Positions 26,984 to 37,200 of a stretch of 38,988 nucleotides of DNA are shown here, piece by piece. The stretch spans positions 1-38,988 of the forward strand of contig JAISKM010000096.1 in assembly GCA_031261285.1 (NCBI GenBank), read 5' to 3'. A program made the position numbers and the translations under genes. The DNA is from Candidatus Symbiothrix sp. (GTDB lineage Bacteria > Bacteroidota > Bacteroidia > Bacteroidales > Azobacteroidaceae). Within the stretch, counting starts at the first letter, position 1, and every line of letters starts with the position of its first letter. The notes beneath the pieces were generated by a model. The model was not told where the DNA came from, made no database searches, and saw only the letters and a list, made by a program, of their open reading frames with translations.

Positions 26984-29062
26984 ATGATAAAAAAAATAAA
27001 TTTTGTTCTGTGGTGCATCGTTTGCAGTTTGAGCCTTTTTGCTCAACCGGCACAGCGTTTTTTCCCAAAAGAAAACCTGATTATCACCGGCACCTATTAC
27101 TATCCCGAACATTGGGACGAATCGCAATGGGAACGCGATTTGAAACAAATTAAGGAATTGGGTTTCGATTTTGTCCATTATGCCGAGTTTGCTTGGGCAC
27201 AATTGGAACCGTCCGAAGGCGTGTATGATTTCGCTTGGCTCGATCGTGCTGTTGAAATTGCGGCTCGCAACGACTTGAAAGTGATTATGTGCACCTCCAC
27301 CGCCACGCCCCCTGTTTGGTTGGTGCGTAACTATCCGGAGGTGCTGATTGAACATGAAAACGGTACGCACACCGACCATGGTGCGCGGCAGCATCCGTCT
27401 GTATCCAGTAATTTTTATCGGGATTATTCCCTGAAAATGATTGAAAAACTCGCACAACATTACGCCCACGACAAGCGTATCATCGGTTGGCAATTGGATA
27501 ATGAGCCACGCCCTAACCGTGATTATGGTGCGGATGCCCAACAACGTTTCCGAACTTGGGTGAAAAACAAGTATCAAACCATTGATGCGTTGAACAAGGC
27601 GTGGGGGACGGTTTTTTGGAGCCAGGTCTATAGCAGTTTCGACGAAATCAATATCCCTCGCTTTGCACAGATGTTTATGAATGCCCACCAGATACTCGAC
27701 TACAACCGTTTCTCTACGGAAGAAATGTCCTCGTTCTTAGACGATCAGGCAAAAACGATTCGTCGACAAGTAGGCAAAGATCAATGGATTACGACCAATT
27801 ACATACCGGATTATGCTGATGGCCATTTGCGCCAAAGCCAAGAATTAGACTTCCATTCCTATACCCGCTACATGGTGTTTGGCGAAAATTACGGCATCGG
27901 ACGCAAAGGCTATCGCTTGGGATCGGTGGAACGAATTGCCAAAGCCAACGACTTTTTCCGAACAATTGACGGCGTATACGGCGTGATGGAACTGCAACCC
28001 GGACAAGTGAACTGGGGCAAAATCAATCCGCAACCGCTTCCGGGAGCTGTGCGGCTGTGGCTGTGGCATGTGTTTGCCGGCGGCAGCCAATTTGTCTGCA
28101 CCTATCGCTACCGCCAACCACTTGTCGGTACGGAGTTGTATCACTACGGAATTGTCGGTACAGATGGCGTGACACCAACCCCCGGCGGTTTGGAATATGC
28201 CCAATTTATGAAAGAAGTGAAACTGGTACGCGAGCAACAACCAAAAGACATCCGGAATCCCGATGCTTACGAAAAACGCCGCACCGCCATTCTCTACAAT
28301 CACGAAAATGCGTGGGAAATCGCCCGCAACAAACAAACGACCGAATGGGACACCGAAAAGCATATTGATACCTATTACGACGCCCTGAAAAACTTCAACG
28401 CGCCGGTCGATTTTATAGATGAACGCAACGATTTTTCAAACTATCCGGTCATGATTGCTCCTGCTTACGAAATGGTGGATGCAGCATTGATCCAACGCTG
28501 GAAAACCTACGTGGAACAAGGTGGAAATCTTATTCTCACGTGCCGTACCGGACATAAAAATCGCAACGGACAACTCTTTGAAGCTCCTTTTGCCGAGCCT
28601 ATTCGTTCGTTAACCGGTGCAAAAATAGACTTTTACGATTCATTGCTTCCGCAAACACCGGATTCAATCAGTTATGACGGACAAAAATATTCGTGGACGA
28701 GTTGGGGTGAAATTCTTATTCCAGATAAGGACACGGAAACTTGGGCAACCTATTTAGGCGATTTCTATGCAGGTAGTTCCGCCATTACTTTCCGCCATTT
28801 AGGACACGGGACAGTTACCTACATTGGCGTGGACACACAAGACGGTCGGATGGAAAAAGCGATCTTGCAAAAACTCTATGCTCGTTTGAATATTCCGGTA
28901 TTGGATTTGCCCGCCGGTCTGCACATCGAATATCGCGATGGCTTTGGCATAGCAGTCAATTATGCGGATAAAACGTATACATTACCTGTGCCTGCCGGAA
29001 CAAAATATATCATTGGCAGCAAAGAAATCCCCACAGCAGGCGTTTCGGTTTGGAAAGAATAA
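26984..29062 (+). CDS. GH42 beta-galactosidase, secreted
   Basis: ITGTYYYPEHWDESQWERDLKQIKELGFDFVHYAEFAWAQLEPSEGVYDFAWLDRAV; GWQLDNEPRPN; start set at MIKKINFVLWCIVCSLSLFAQ. Confidence 0.92.
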   Translation: MIKKINFVLWCIVCSLSLFAQPAQRFFPKENLIITGTYYYPEHWDESQWERDLKQIKELGFDFVHYAEFAWAQLEPSEGVYDFAWLDRAVEIAARNDLKVIMCTSTATPPVWLVRNYPEVLIEHENGTHTDHGARQHPSVSSNFYRDYSLKMIEKLAQHYAHDKRIIGWQLDNEPRPNRDYGADAQQRFRTWVKNKYQTIDALNKAWGTVFWSQVYSSFDEINIPRFAQMFMNAHQILDYNRFSTEEMSSFLDDQAKTIRRQVGKDQWITTNYIPDYADGHLRQSQELDFHSYTRYMVFGENYGIGRKGYRLGSVERIAKANDFFRTIDGVYGVMELQPGQVNWGKINPQPLPGAVRLWLWHVFAGGSQFVCTYRYRQPLVGTELYHYGIVGTDGVTPTPGGLEYAQFMKEVKLVREQQPKDIRNPDAYEKRRTAILYNHENAWEIARNKQTTEWDTEKHIDTYYDALKNFNAPVDFIDERNDFSNYPVMIAPAYEMVDAALIQRWKTYVEQGGNLILTCRTGHKNRNGQLFEAPFAEPIRSLTGAKIDFYDSLLPQTPDSISYDGQKYSWTSWGEILIPDKDTETWATYLGDFYAGSSAITFRHLGHGTVTYIGVDTQDGRMEKAILQKLYARLNIPVLDLPAGLHIEYRDGFGIAVNYADKTYTLPVPAGTKYIIGSKEIPTAGVSVWKE

Positions 29063-29066
29063 ATAG

Positions 29067-31511
29067 ATGAAACAACGGCTTATTATATCGTTTTTGTTTT
29101 GCATGCTGCTCTCCTCCACAGCGATGGCAGCAGAAAATATATTGTTTGACACGCAACGTGCCACACTTATTTATGTGGATGCGACTGAACAGCCGGTAGT
29201 GCAAACCGCTTTAAAACTCTTGCAACAAGACGTTCAAACGGTGTTTGGAACTTCGTTGCAGGCGTCTGACAAGCCGGAAGTTGCGCGAATTGTTGCAGGC
29301 ACGACAGGCGTCAATGCTGAAATTGACCGTTTAGAGAAAAACGGACACATTGACCTGTCGGCATTGAAAGGTAAATGGGAAACATTCCGCCTGACTACGA
29401 TTAAAGACGGTGAGCAAACAGTATTGATCATTGCAGGCAGCGACCCGCGTGGCACTGCCTACGGCATTCTCGAACTGTCGCGCATGATTGGCGTGTCGCC
29501 CTGGTACTATTTTGCGGATGTGAAACCAAACACGATGAGCCAATTCGTTATGCCTGCAACGGATATACAACAATCGCCCTCCGTGCACTATCGAGGCATC
29601 TTCCTCAACGACGAAGATTGGGGATTGTTGCCTTGGAGTAGTAAAACCTTTGAGCCTAATCTTCCGCTTGCAGGTAAAACCAAAGGAACTATTGGACCAA
29701 AAACATACGCCCGAATATTTGAACTCTTGCTTCGCCTGCGCGCCAACACCATTTGGCCGGCCATGCACGAGCGCACCGTACCGTTTTATTTCGTCGAGGG
29801 CAACAAAAAAATGGCAACGCAATACGGCATTGTGGTGGGCACTTCGCATTGCGAGCCGTTGATGCGCAATTCGGCAACCGAATGGGACATTGCAGGAGAA
29901 GGAGATTACAATTATGTGACCAACAAAGAAGAAATGTTGTCCTATTGGACTGACCGCCTGAATGAACTGCAAGGCTCTGAAAATATCTACACCATCGGAT
30001 TGCGCGGAAAGCATGACGGTATGATGCAAGGCGTAACAACGCTTGAAGAACATAAATCGGTGTTGTCACAAGTGCTGAACGACCAACGGGAATTGCTCCG
30101 AGAACACGTCAATCCCGACCCTGCCAAAATTCCGCAGATATTTGTTCCTTACAAGGAAGTATTGGACGTGTATGATGCCGGTTTGGAAGTGCCGGAGGAT
30201 GTGACTTTGGTTTGGTGTGATGATAATTACGGTTATATTCGTCGCCTGTCCAACGAAAAAGAACGCCTGCGCCCGGGTGGTTCGGGCGTGTATTACCACG
30301 TGTCGTATTGGGGGCGTCCGCACGATTATTTGTGGCTGGCGTCCACCTCTCCCGCTTTGGTGCAGACCGAAATGCAACGAGCCTACGAACACGGTGCCGA
30401 TAAACTCTGGATTCTGAATGTAGGCGATATAAAACCTGCCGAATATTTGATGGAATTTTTCTTGGATATGGCTTGGGACGGTTGCAATGGCAGGGGCGTA
30501 GCGCACTACGCCCCTACAGGGGTTTTCAATCATTTGAAAAAATGGGCTACACGGGAATTTGGTGAACAACATGCCGAAGAAATTACCGCTATCCTGAAAG
30601 AATATTACCGCTTGGCAAATTTCCGCAAACCGGAACATACCGGTTGGAGCCGAGTGGAAGAACCGGGTTATCCGAGAAATCTGACACCGGTAATTGATTC
30701 GGAATACAATCCGGATGTTAATGATGAATTGCAAAACCGCTTGCACAACTATCTATTGTTAGCGAACAGAGCAAAGCAGTTGCGGGCATCTATACCTGAA
30801 AACAGACAAAGTGCCTTCTTTCAATTGGTGGAATATCCGGTAAGAGGAGCCTCTTTGCTCAATCAAAAATGGTTGTATGCGCAATTAAACGACACCCTTA
30901 ATAGCAGGCTGGCGTATAATGAAATAGAGCAAATAACAGCCGATTACAATAGCATGGAAAACGGCAAATGGAATCGTATTATGGATTTTCATCCACGCAA
31001 TCTGCCTGTTTTTTCAAAAACAGCCCCCCTTAATCCCCCCTCAAGGGGGAAACCCAAAAGCTCCCCTTGTGGGGGAGTTGAGGGGGCTGGTGCCATTCAA
31101 GCAGTCAATGCAAAAAGCAGGGGCATTGAAGGATTGGGACATAGTTTTGCCGCTGTCCCATTGGCACAAGATGATTCCCTTACATTTGTTTTTGATACAC
31201 AAAATGTGGGCGATGGCTGGATTAAAATTGCCGCCATTCCCAATCACGGCGTGGACGGACAAGGCATGAAAATCAGTGTGTCTGTCAATGGACAAACATT
31301 GCCTATTGCCGATTACAGCGTGGAAGGTCGCAGCGAAACATGGAAACAAAATGTTTTGCGCGGACAATCGTTAATCACAGTTCCATTCAATTTTCAGCAT
31401 AAAGGAACGACGACAATTAGCGTGAAAGCACTGACGCCGTATATTATTATCGACCAGATAATGGTGGGCACCGGCGAAATGAATTTTTATGAATTTCCAA
31501 TAAAAAAATAA
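29067..31511 (+). CDS. GH115-family (alpha-glucuronidase-type) glycoside hydrolase, secreted
   Basis: YRGIFLNDEDWGLLPWSSKTFEP; LRANTIWPAMHE; LVWCDDNYGYIRRLSNEKERLRPGGSGVYYHVSYWGRPHDYLWL. Confidence 0.92.
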   Translation: MKQRLIISFLFCMLLSSTAMAAENILFDTQRATLIYVDATEQPVVQTALKLLQQDVQTVFGTSLQASDKPEVARIVAGTTGVNAEIDRLEKNGHIDLSALKGKWETFRLTTIKDGEQTVLIIAGSDPRGTAYGILELSRMIGVSPWYYFADVKPNTMSQFVMPATDIQQSPSVHYRGIFLNDEDWGLLPWSSKTFEPNLPLAGKTKGTIGPKTYARIFELLLRLRANTIWPAMHERTVPFYFVEGNKKMATQYGIVVGTSHCEPLMRNSATEWDIAGEGDYNYVTNKEEMLSYWTDRLNELQGSENIYTIGLRGKHDGMMQGVTTLEEHKSVLSQVLNDQRELLREHVNPDPAKIPQIFVPYKEVLDVYDAGLEVPEDVTLVWCDDNYGYIRRLSNEKERLRPGGSGVYYHVSYWGRPHDYLWLASTSPALVQTEMQRAYEHGADKLWILNVGDIKPAEYLMEFFLDMAWDGCNGRGVAHYAPTGVFNHLKKWATREFGEQHAEEITAILKEYYRLANFRKPEHTGWSRVEEPGYPRNLTPVIDSEYNPDVNDELQNRLHNYLLLANRAKQLRASIPENRQSAFFQLVEYPVRGASLLNQKWLYAQLNDTLNSRLAYNEIEQITADYNSMENGKWNRIMDFHPRNLPVFSKTAPLNPPSRGKPKSSPCGGVEGAGAIQAVNAKSRGIEGLGHSFAAVPLAQDDSLTFVFDTQNVGDGWIKIAAIPNHGVDGQGMKISVSVNGQTLPIADYSVEGRSETWKQNVLRGQSLITVPFNFQHKGTTTISVKALTPYIIIDQIMVGTGEMNFYEFPIKK
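30492..30515. repeat. Perfect palindrome inside the GH115 CDS
   Basis: AGGGGCGTAGcgcaCTACGCCCCT, 10 bp arms. Confidence 0.85.
31021..31090. repeat. Compound palindromic repeat inside the GH115 CDS
   Basis: cagcccccct...cccccctcaaggggga...ctccccttgtgggggag...agggggctgg; nested inverted repeats, encodes low-complexity PLNPPSRGKPKSSPCGGVEGAG. Confidence 0.88.
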
Positions 31512-31515
31512 CACG

Positions 31516-31830
31516 ATGGAACGAATAGCATTTAAAATGAAATTGAAGCCCGGCTTCAAAGCAGAGTACATCAAACGGCACAACGAAATCTGGCCGGAGA
31601 TAGCAAAACTGATTAAAGATTCGGGCATCAGCGACTATTCTATCTTCTTGGATGAAGAAACGAACAGTCTGTTTGGCATACAAAAAGTGAGTGGTGAGGT
31701 GTCGTCGCAAGGATTAGGCAGCGCGACTATCCAACAAAAATGGTGGGATTATATGAGCGACATCATGGAAGTAAATCCGGATAACTCGCCTGTTTCTATT
31801 CCTTTGGAAGAAGTATTTTATTTAGCGTAA
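31516..31830 (+). CDS. rhaM: L-rhamnose mutarotase
   Basis: RIAFKMKLKPGFKAEYIKRHNEIWPEIAKLIKDSGISDYSIFLDEETNSLFGI; QQKWWDYMSDIME. Confidence 0.93.
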   Translation: MERIAFKMKLKPGFKAEYIKRHNEIWPEIAKLIKDSGISDYSIFLDEETNSLFGIQKVSGEVSSQGLGSATIQQKWWDYMSDIMEVNPDNSPVSIPLEEVFYLA

Positions 31831-31850
31831 AATGACAAAACATTATGTCA

Positions 31851-31879
31851 TGTCGCAAATTATTACTAAATTTGCGACA
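31851..31879. promoter_or_regulatory. Candidate AbiEi operator overlapping the promoter
   Basis: TGTCGCAAATTattactaAATTTGCGACA, perfect 11 bp arms; -7-like TAAATTTG at 31867-31874 lies within it. Confidence 0.65.
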
Positions 31880-31898
31880 AAAATATATTAATTTTCAC

Positions 31899-32510
31899 AT
31901 GCAAACAACAGAGGAACAGATACTTACAAAAATAAAAAAAGCGAAGAGGGGGACGCTTTTTTTTGCAGATAGTTTTGTGAATGCAGGTAATTCAAAAGCC
32001 ATCAATAAAGCGTTGGAACGTTTGGTAAAATCGGGAGAATTAGACCGTGTGGCAACCGGAATGTATGTTCGTCCGCAAATCAGCAGTTTGATTGGCAAAC
32101 TAACGCCAACCTTTGAGGAAATTGCCAAAGCCATTGCCCGAAGGGATAGAGCAAAAATTGTTCCAACAGGCTCTTATGCCCTTAATCGCTTGGGATTATC
32201 AACACAAGTTCCAATGAATTTTGTTTATTTGACAGATGGAGTTGCTCGAAGGGTAAAAGTTGGCAGAACCACCATTTTATTCAAAAAGACAAGTCCCCGA
32301 AATGTAAGTGCAGTTGGCAAAATTAGCAGTTTGGCTATTCAAGCCCTGCGCACAATAGGCAAAGGAAACGCCACAGACGAAGAAATCAAGCATATTCAAG
32401 CATTGTTGGCAAAAGAAAAACCAACACATTTGGAACACGATATTCGGCTTGCTCCTGCTTGGATACGAGAAATTATGAAACCTGCACTAAAACAAGAAAC
32501 ACATGAATAA
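31899..32510 (+). CDS. AbiEi / DUF6088-type antitoxin-like protein
   Basis: KRGTLFFADSFVNAGNSKAINKALERLVKSGELDRVATGMYVRPQ (winged helix); PTGSYALNRLGLSTQVPMNFVYLTDG; adjacent AbiEii. Confidence 0.87.
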   Translation: MQTTEEQILTKIKKAKRGTLFFADSFVNAGNSKAINKALERLVKSGELDRVATGMYVRPQISSLIGKLTPTFEEIAKAIARRDRAKIVPTGSYALNRLGLSTQVPMNFVYLTDGVARRVKVGRTTILFKKTSPRNVSAVGKISSLAIQALRTIGKGNATDEEIKHIQALLAKEKPTHLEHDIRLAPAWIREIMKPALKQETHE

Positions 32511-33519
32511 CGAAGCACTAAAAGAGTGGCTGAAATTGCCTGATACAGACAAACTGAAATTGTTTTTAGAAGTGGAACGGGAAATGGCCTTGCCTGCCAC
32601 TGCTATCGAAAAAGATTGGTGGGTGGTGCATACTTTATCACTTATTTTTTCCATGCCTTATGCCAACGCCTTGATTTTCAAAGGCGGAACTTCACTCAGC
32701 AAAGCATGGAACGTTATTGAGCGATTTAGTGAAGATATTGATTTGGCGTTGGATAGAGAATTTTTAGGTTTTGCAGGTGAATTGAGCAACACAAAAATTC
32801 GCAATCTACGGCGTGCTTCTTACGAATTTCTTACAACCAAATTCACTCCCGAACTCAGCGAAAAATTTAAAGAAACAGGTTTTACGGACGTAATTGTAAA
32901 ATACAGAGAAGTAAATAACCACGACCAAGACCCGTTGATTGTTGAGATTTATTATCCAAAACTAACTGAACAAGATACTTATTTGCGACCGGGCGTTGTG
33001 GTTGAAGTTGGCAGTCGGTCGTTGAAAGAGCCTAATTCGCCAAGAAATTTCAGCACTATGGTGTCAGAAGTATTTAGCGATAAACCCTATTCTGATAAGC
33101 CCATTACCATTCCAACCGTTAACCCCGAACGTACTTTTTTAGAAAAAGTATTTTTGTTGCACGAAGAATTTCAGCGACCTGCGGAAAAAATGCGGGTAGA
33201 AAGGTTAAGTCGTCATTTGTACGACCTAGAACGATTGTCAAGAACAGAATATGCACAAAAAGCGTTGAACGATAAATATTTATACAATACCATTGTTTCA
33301 CACCGCGACAAATTTTCTCATTTGGGAGGCGTGGACTACGAAAAACATAGTCCGGCAAATATAAGGATTGTCCCGCCTGCCGATTTACTGCCACTTTGGG
33401 AAAAGGATTACTACGAAATGGTTGAAAATATGATATATGGAGAAAAATTGCCATTTAGCACTTTGATACAGCGAATTGAAGAATTACAGAAGACGATAAA
33501 TACAACGAAATGGGAGTAA
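32503..33519 (+). CDS. AbiEii-type nucleotidyltransferase toxin-like protein
   Basis: LIFKGGTSLSKAWNVIERFSEDIDLAL nucleotidyltransferase motif; 8 nt overlap with the AbiEi gene. Confidence 0.92.
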   Translation: MNNEALKEWLKLPDTDKLKLFLEVEREMALPATAIEKDWWVVHTLSLIFSMPYANALIFKGGTSLSKAWNVIERFSEDIDLALDREFLGFAGELSNTKIRNLRRASYEFLTTKFTPELSEKFKETGFTDVIVKYREVNNHDQDPLIVEIYYPKLTEQDTYLRPGVVVEVGSRSLKEPNSPRNFSTMVSEVFSDKPYSDKPITIPTVNPERTFLEKVFLLHEEFQRPAEKMRVERLSRHLYDLERLSRTEYAQKALNDKYLYNTIVSHRDKFSHLGGVDYEKHSPANIRIVPPADLLPLWEKDYYEMVENMIYGEKLPFSTLIQRIEELQKTINTTKWE

Positions 33520-33619
33520 ATGAAATTGTTAAATAAATGATATTTATAGATAAAATATGGATAAAATATAGATATTTCGTATCATAAACGTATCTATTCG
33601 TATAAAAAAATAGGATATT

Positions 33620-34210
33620 ATGAAAAATATAAAATTTTGTAAAAGTGGCATTGTAATTTTCTTTGCAATCTGTCTAATTGCTTGTGGACAGAAAAAATCG
33701 AACAGTGTCATTCAAGAGCCGAGTATTGCCGACTTAATTGATACGTCAAAGATTGCAATTTTGCCTTATGATACGATTAATTGCAGATGGTTTTTTGAAA
33801 ATTGTACTCAAGCAGAGTTGACGTATGAAAATTTTGTAACAATTGAATCTATATTGGAAGAATGTATAGATAATTATAATGCGGCAGAAGAAGTACGTTT
33901 TAAGGAAACTTGTGAGAAATATCCTCAATATGCATTAAATCTAAGACACTCTTCAATTGACCTAAAAAAATATTGGCGACAATATATTGTAGTGATAAAT
34001 CAACAAGGGGAAAAAGAAACTTTTATTAATTTTTTCTGTGAACCGCCAGAGGATATTATTTCTGACGGAGATGAGTATCGGTTTGTGCCAAGTAATAGAT
34101 GGAAAACAGGACTTGTGGAAGTTCTGGATGGAGGAAATTGTTTCTTTCAAATAAAAATCAATTTGAGTACAAAGAAATGGTATGATTTTGGGGTAAACGG
34201 TGTGGCATAA
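33620..34210 (+). CDS. Hypothetical lipoprotein
   Basis: MKNIKFCKSGIVIFFAICLIACGQKK lipobox. Confidence 0.65.
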   Translation: MKNIKFCKSGIVIFFAICLIACGQKKSNSVIQEPSIADLIDTSKIAILPYDTINCRWFFENCTQAELTYENFVTIESILEECIDNYNAAEEVRFKETCEKYPQYALNLRHSSIDLKKYWRQYIVVINQQGEKETFINFFCEPPEDIISDGDEYRFVPSNRWKTGLVEVLDGGNCFFQIKINLSTKKWYDFGVNGVA

Positions 34211-34233
34211 CTAAGTGATAAATAATAAAATAA

Positions 34234-37200
34234 ATGAAAAAGAAAATTAGTGTCTTGTTGTTTTTCTTGGCAAGTTGTTGCTGCCTGTCAGCTCAAGTCG
34301 GCAAACTGCAATTAGGAAATCTTCCCGCAATCAACACGCAGGAGTTCAAAGGGAAAGCGAATTATAGCATCGGCAAGGAAAACATCCGCGTGACGGTGCA
34401 ATCGCTACGCGATACGAAAGGCGTGATTATAGAAGTGCTTTCCACTACCGACACCGAATTGACGTGGTCGTTTGGCGGCGGAACGAAAGACGATGTTTTC
34501 AGCATCGAAGGGAATGCTTTTACCTTATATTATGGTGAGAGTATGGCTCTGCGGACGATACAAGGTTGTGTGCCTCCTGAATCCGAATTGAAAATCGTTG
34601 ACTTATCAACATTGACCGGTCGTTTGCCCCTCCGCTCCGGACAGAAATACTATCTCTGTTTCTATGAGCAAAATGCAAAAGCCGATTATAACTATTTTAT
34701 GCTGAGCGATTTGTTTAATAAAGGGACGGCGGTTCAGCAGGGGATTGCGGGTCAAGCCCGCAATGACGGACCGGCTCCCCTCTCCTTGAGGAGAGGGGCT
34801 GGGGGTGAGGCTAATATCCGTGACTTCGGCGCAACAGGCGATGGCAAAACCATCGACTCTCACGCCATCAACGCAGCCATCGAAGCCGCAGCAGCTCAGG
34901 GCGGTGGCACAATCTATTTCCCTCCGGGCAACTATCTATCCTATTCTATTCGCCTGAAAAGCCATATTCGCCTGTTTTTAGATGCGGGCGCAAAGATTAT
35001 CGCGGCCTTTCCTTCCGCTACCGAAGGCTACGATGAGGCAGAGCCGAACGAAGGCAATTATTTTCAGGATTTCGGACACAGCCATTGGAAAAACAGTCTG
35101 CTGTGGGCGATTGGGGAGGAAGATATTACGATTTGTGGGGCGGGAACGATTGATGGCATGGGCTTGACCCGCGAAGAAAGTCGCCTCAAAGGTGTTGGCA
35201 ATAAAGCGATTAGCCTGAAAGAATGTAAAAATATCACGTTACGCGATATTCGGATGCTGCATTGCGGACATTTCGCCTTGCTGGCAACCGGTGTGGACAA
35301 TATGACTGTCGACAACCTGTTGATAGACACCAACCGCGATGGCTTGGACATTGATGCGTGTCGCAATGTGCGCATCTCCAACTGCACGGTCAATTCGCCG
35401 TGGGACGATGCCATTGTTTTGAAAACCAGCTATGGCTTGGGCTATTTCAAAGACACCGAAAACGTCACCATCACCAACTGTTTTGTAAGCGGCTACGACC
35501 AGGGCAGCGTGGCTAACGGTACGTATCTCAGTACTCAACCGCAAGCCCCCGACCACGGCTACAATTGCGGACGAATTAAGTTCGGCACCGAATCCAGCGG
35601 CGGATTCAAGAACACTGCCATTTCCAATTGTGTCTTTGAACACTGTCGTGGCTTGGCGCTCGAAACGGTGGATGGCGGCGACTTGGAAGATATTACCATT
35701 TCTAACATCACGATGCGGGACATTGTCAATGCCCCCCTGTTTTTGCGTTTGGGTGCCCGGATGCGCAGTCCGGAAGGCACGCCTGTTGGCAATATGCGCC
35801 GTATTTTGATTGATAATATCAATGTTTTCAATGCCGATTCGCGCTATGCCTCCATCATCAGCGGCATCCCCGGACACGCTATTGAAGACGTGACGTTCAG
35901 TAATATCCGCATTCATTACAAAGGTGGCTACAGCAAGGAAGATGCGAAAATCGTGCCGCCCGAAAACGAAAAAATCTATCCCGAACCTTGGATGTTCGGC
36001 ACAATACCGGCATCCGCGTTCTATATTCGTCACGCGCGCAACATTCAATTTCATCACGTCTATGCCGATTTCGAGGAAGCCGATGGGCGTCCGGCTTTTG
36101 TCTTGGATGATGCGGCTAATATCGACATCAAAGAAACTAACTTGCCGTTTCCCGCGACAGATGCCTTGCCCGATTGGGTGCAAACGGTGGGTGCACAAAC
36201 ACAGCCTTCCACAAAGTATAGTGTCAAAGCCAACGATTTCGGCGCAGTGGGCGATGGCACCACATTGAATACGTCCGCTATTCAAAAAGCAATTGATGCC
36301 TGTGCCAAAAAAGGCGGAGGACGAGTAGAATTAACTCCGGGTATTTATTTGACCGGCGCACTCTACCTCAAAAGTAATGTTGAACTGCATCTCGGAAAAG
36401 AGGTAACGCTCAAAGCGGTTAACCGGGTAGCAGATTTCCCCGAAATGCCCACACGCGTTGCCGGTATTGAGATGGTGTGGCCGGCTGCGATTATCAATGT
36501 AATCAATCAGCAGAATGTCGCCATTACAGGAGACGGCGTGATCGACGGCGACGGCAAATATCTTTGGGATAACTATTGGGACATGCGCAAGGATTATGAC
36601 ACCAAAGGGCTGCGTTGGATTGTCGATTACGATTGCAAACGCGTGCGCTCGCTGTTGGTGTCGGAATCCAAAGACGTGACTGTCAGCAACTTAACCTTTC
36701 TACGAGCAGGCTTCTGGACTATTCAGTTGCTGTATTCCTCCTATTGCACGGTCGCCGGCGTGACGATTCAAAACAATCTGGGCGGACACGGTCCCAGCAC
36801 CGACGGTATCGACATCGATTCTTCACACCACATCCGAATCGAAGGCTGCGACATTGATTGCAACGACGATAATATCTGCCTCAAAGCGGGTCGCGATGCC
36901 GATGGACTACGGGTGAAACGCCCGACAGAATACGTCTTTATCCGTAACTGCATCACCCGCAAAGGAGCCGGACTGATGACTTGCGGCAGCGAAACATCCG
37001 GTGACATTCGCTATATCTATTGCACCGAAAGTCAAGCAATTGGCACCAGTGCCGCGTTGCGCATCAAATCGGCAATGACCCGTGGTGGTACCGTAGAACA
37101 TATTTATATGAACAACGTGCAAACCGACAGCGTGAAACACGTCCTCAACTGCGATATGAATTGGAATCCGGCGTATAGCTATTCCACCCTGCCGGCTGAC

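Noticed and set aside
31845-31898. N-terminal extension of the AbiEi-like ORF (MSCRKLLLNLRQKYINFH)
   Set aside because: It translates the inverted-repeat operator and -7 motif; MQTTEEQ at 31899 is the better start.
35239-36285. 348 aa minus-strand ORF
   Set aside because: Antisense to the well-supported GH28 gene; no domain signal and no separate promoter seen.
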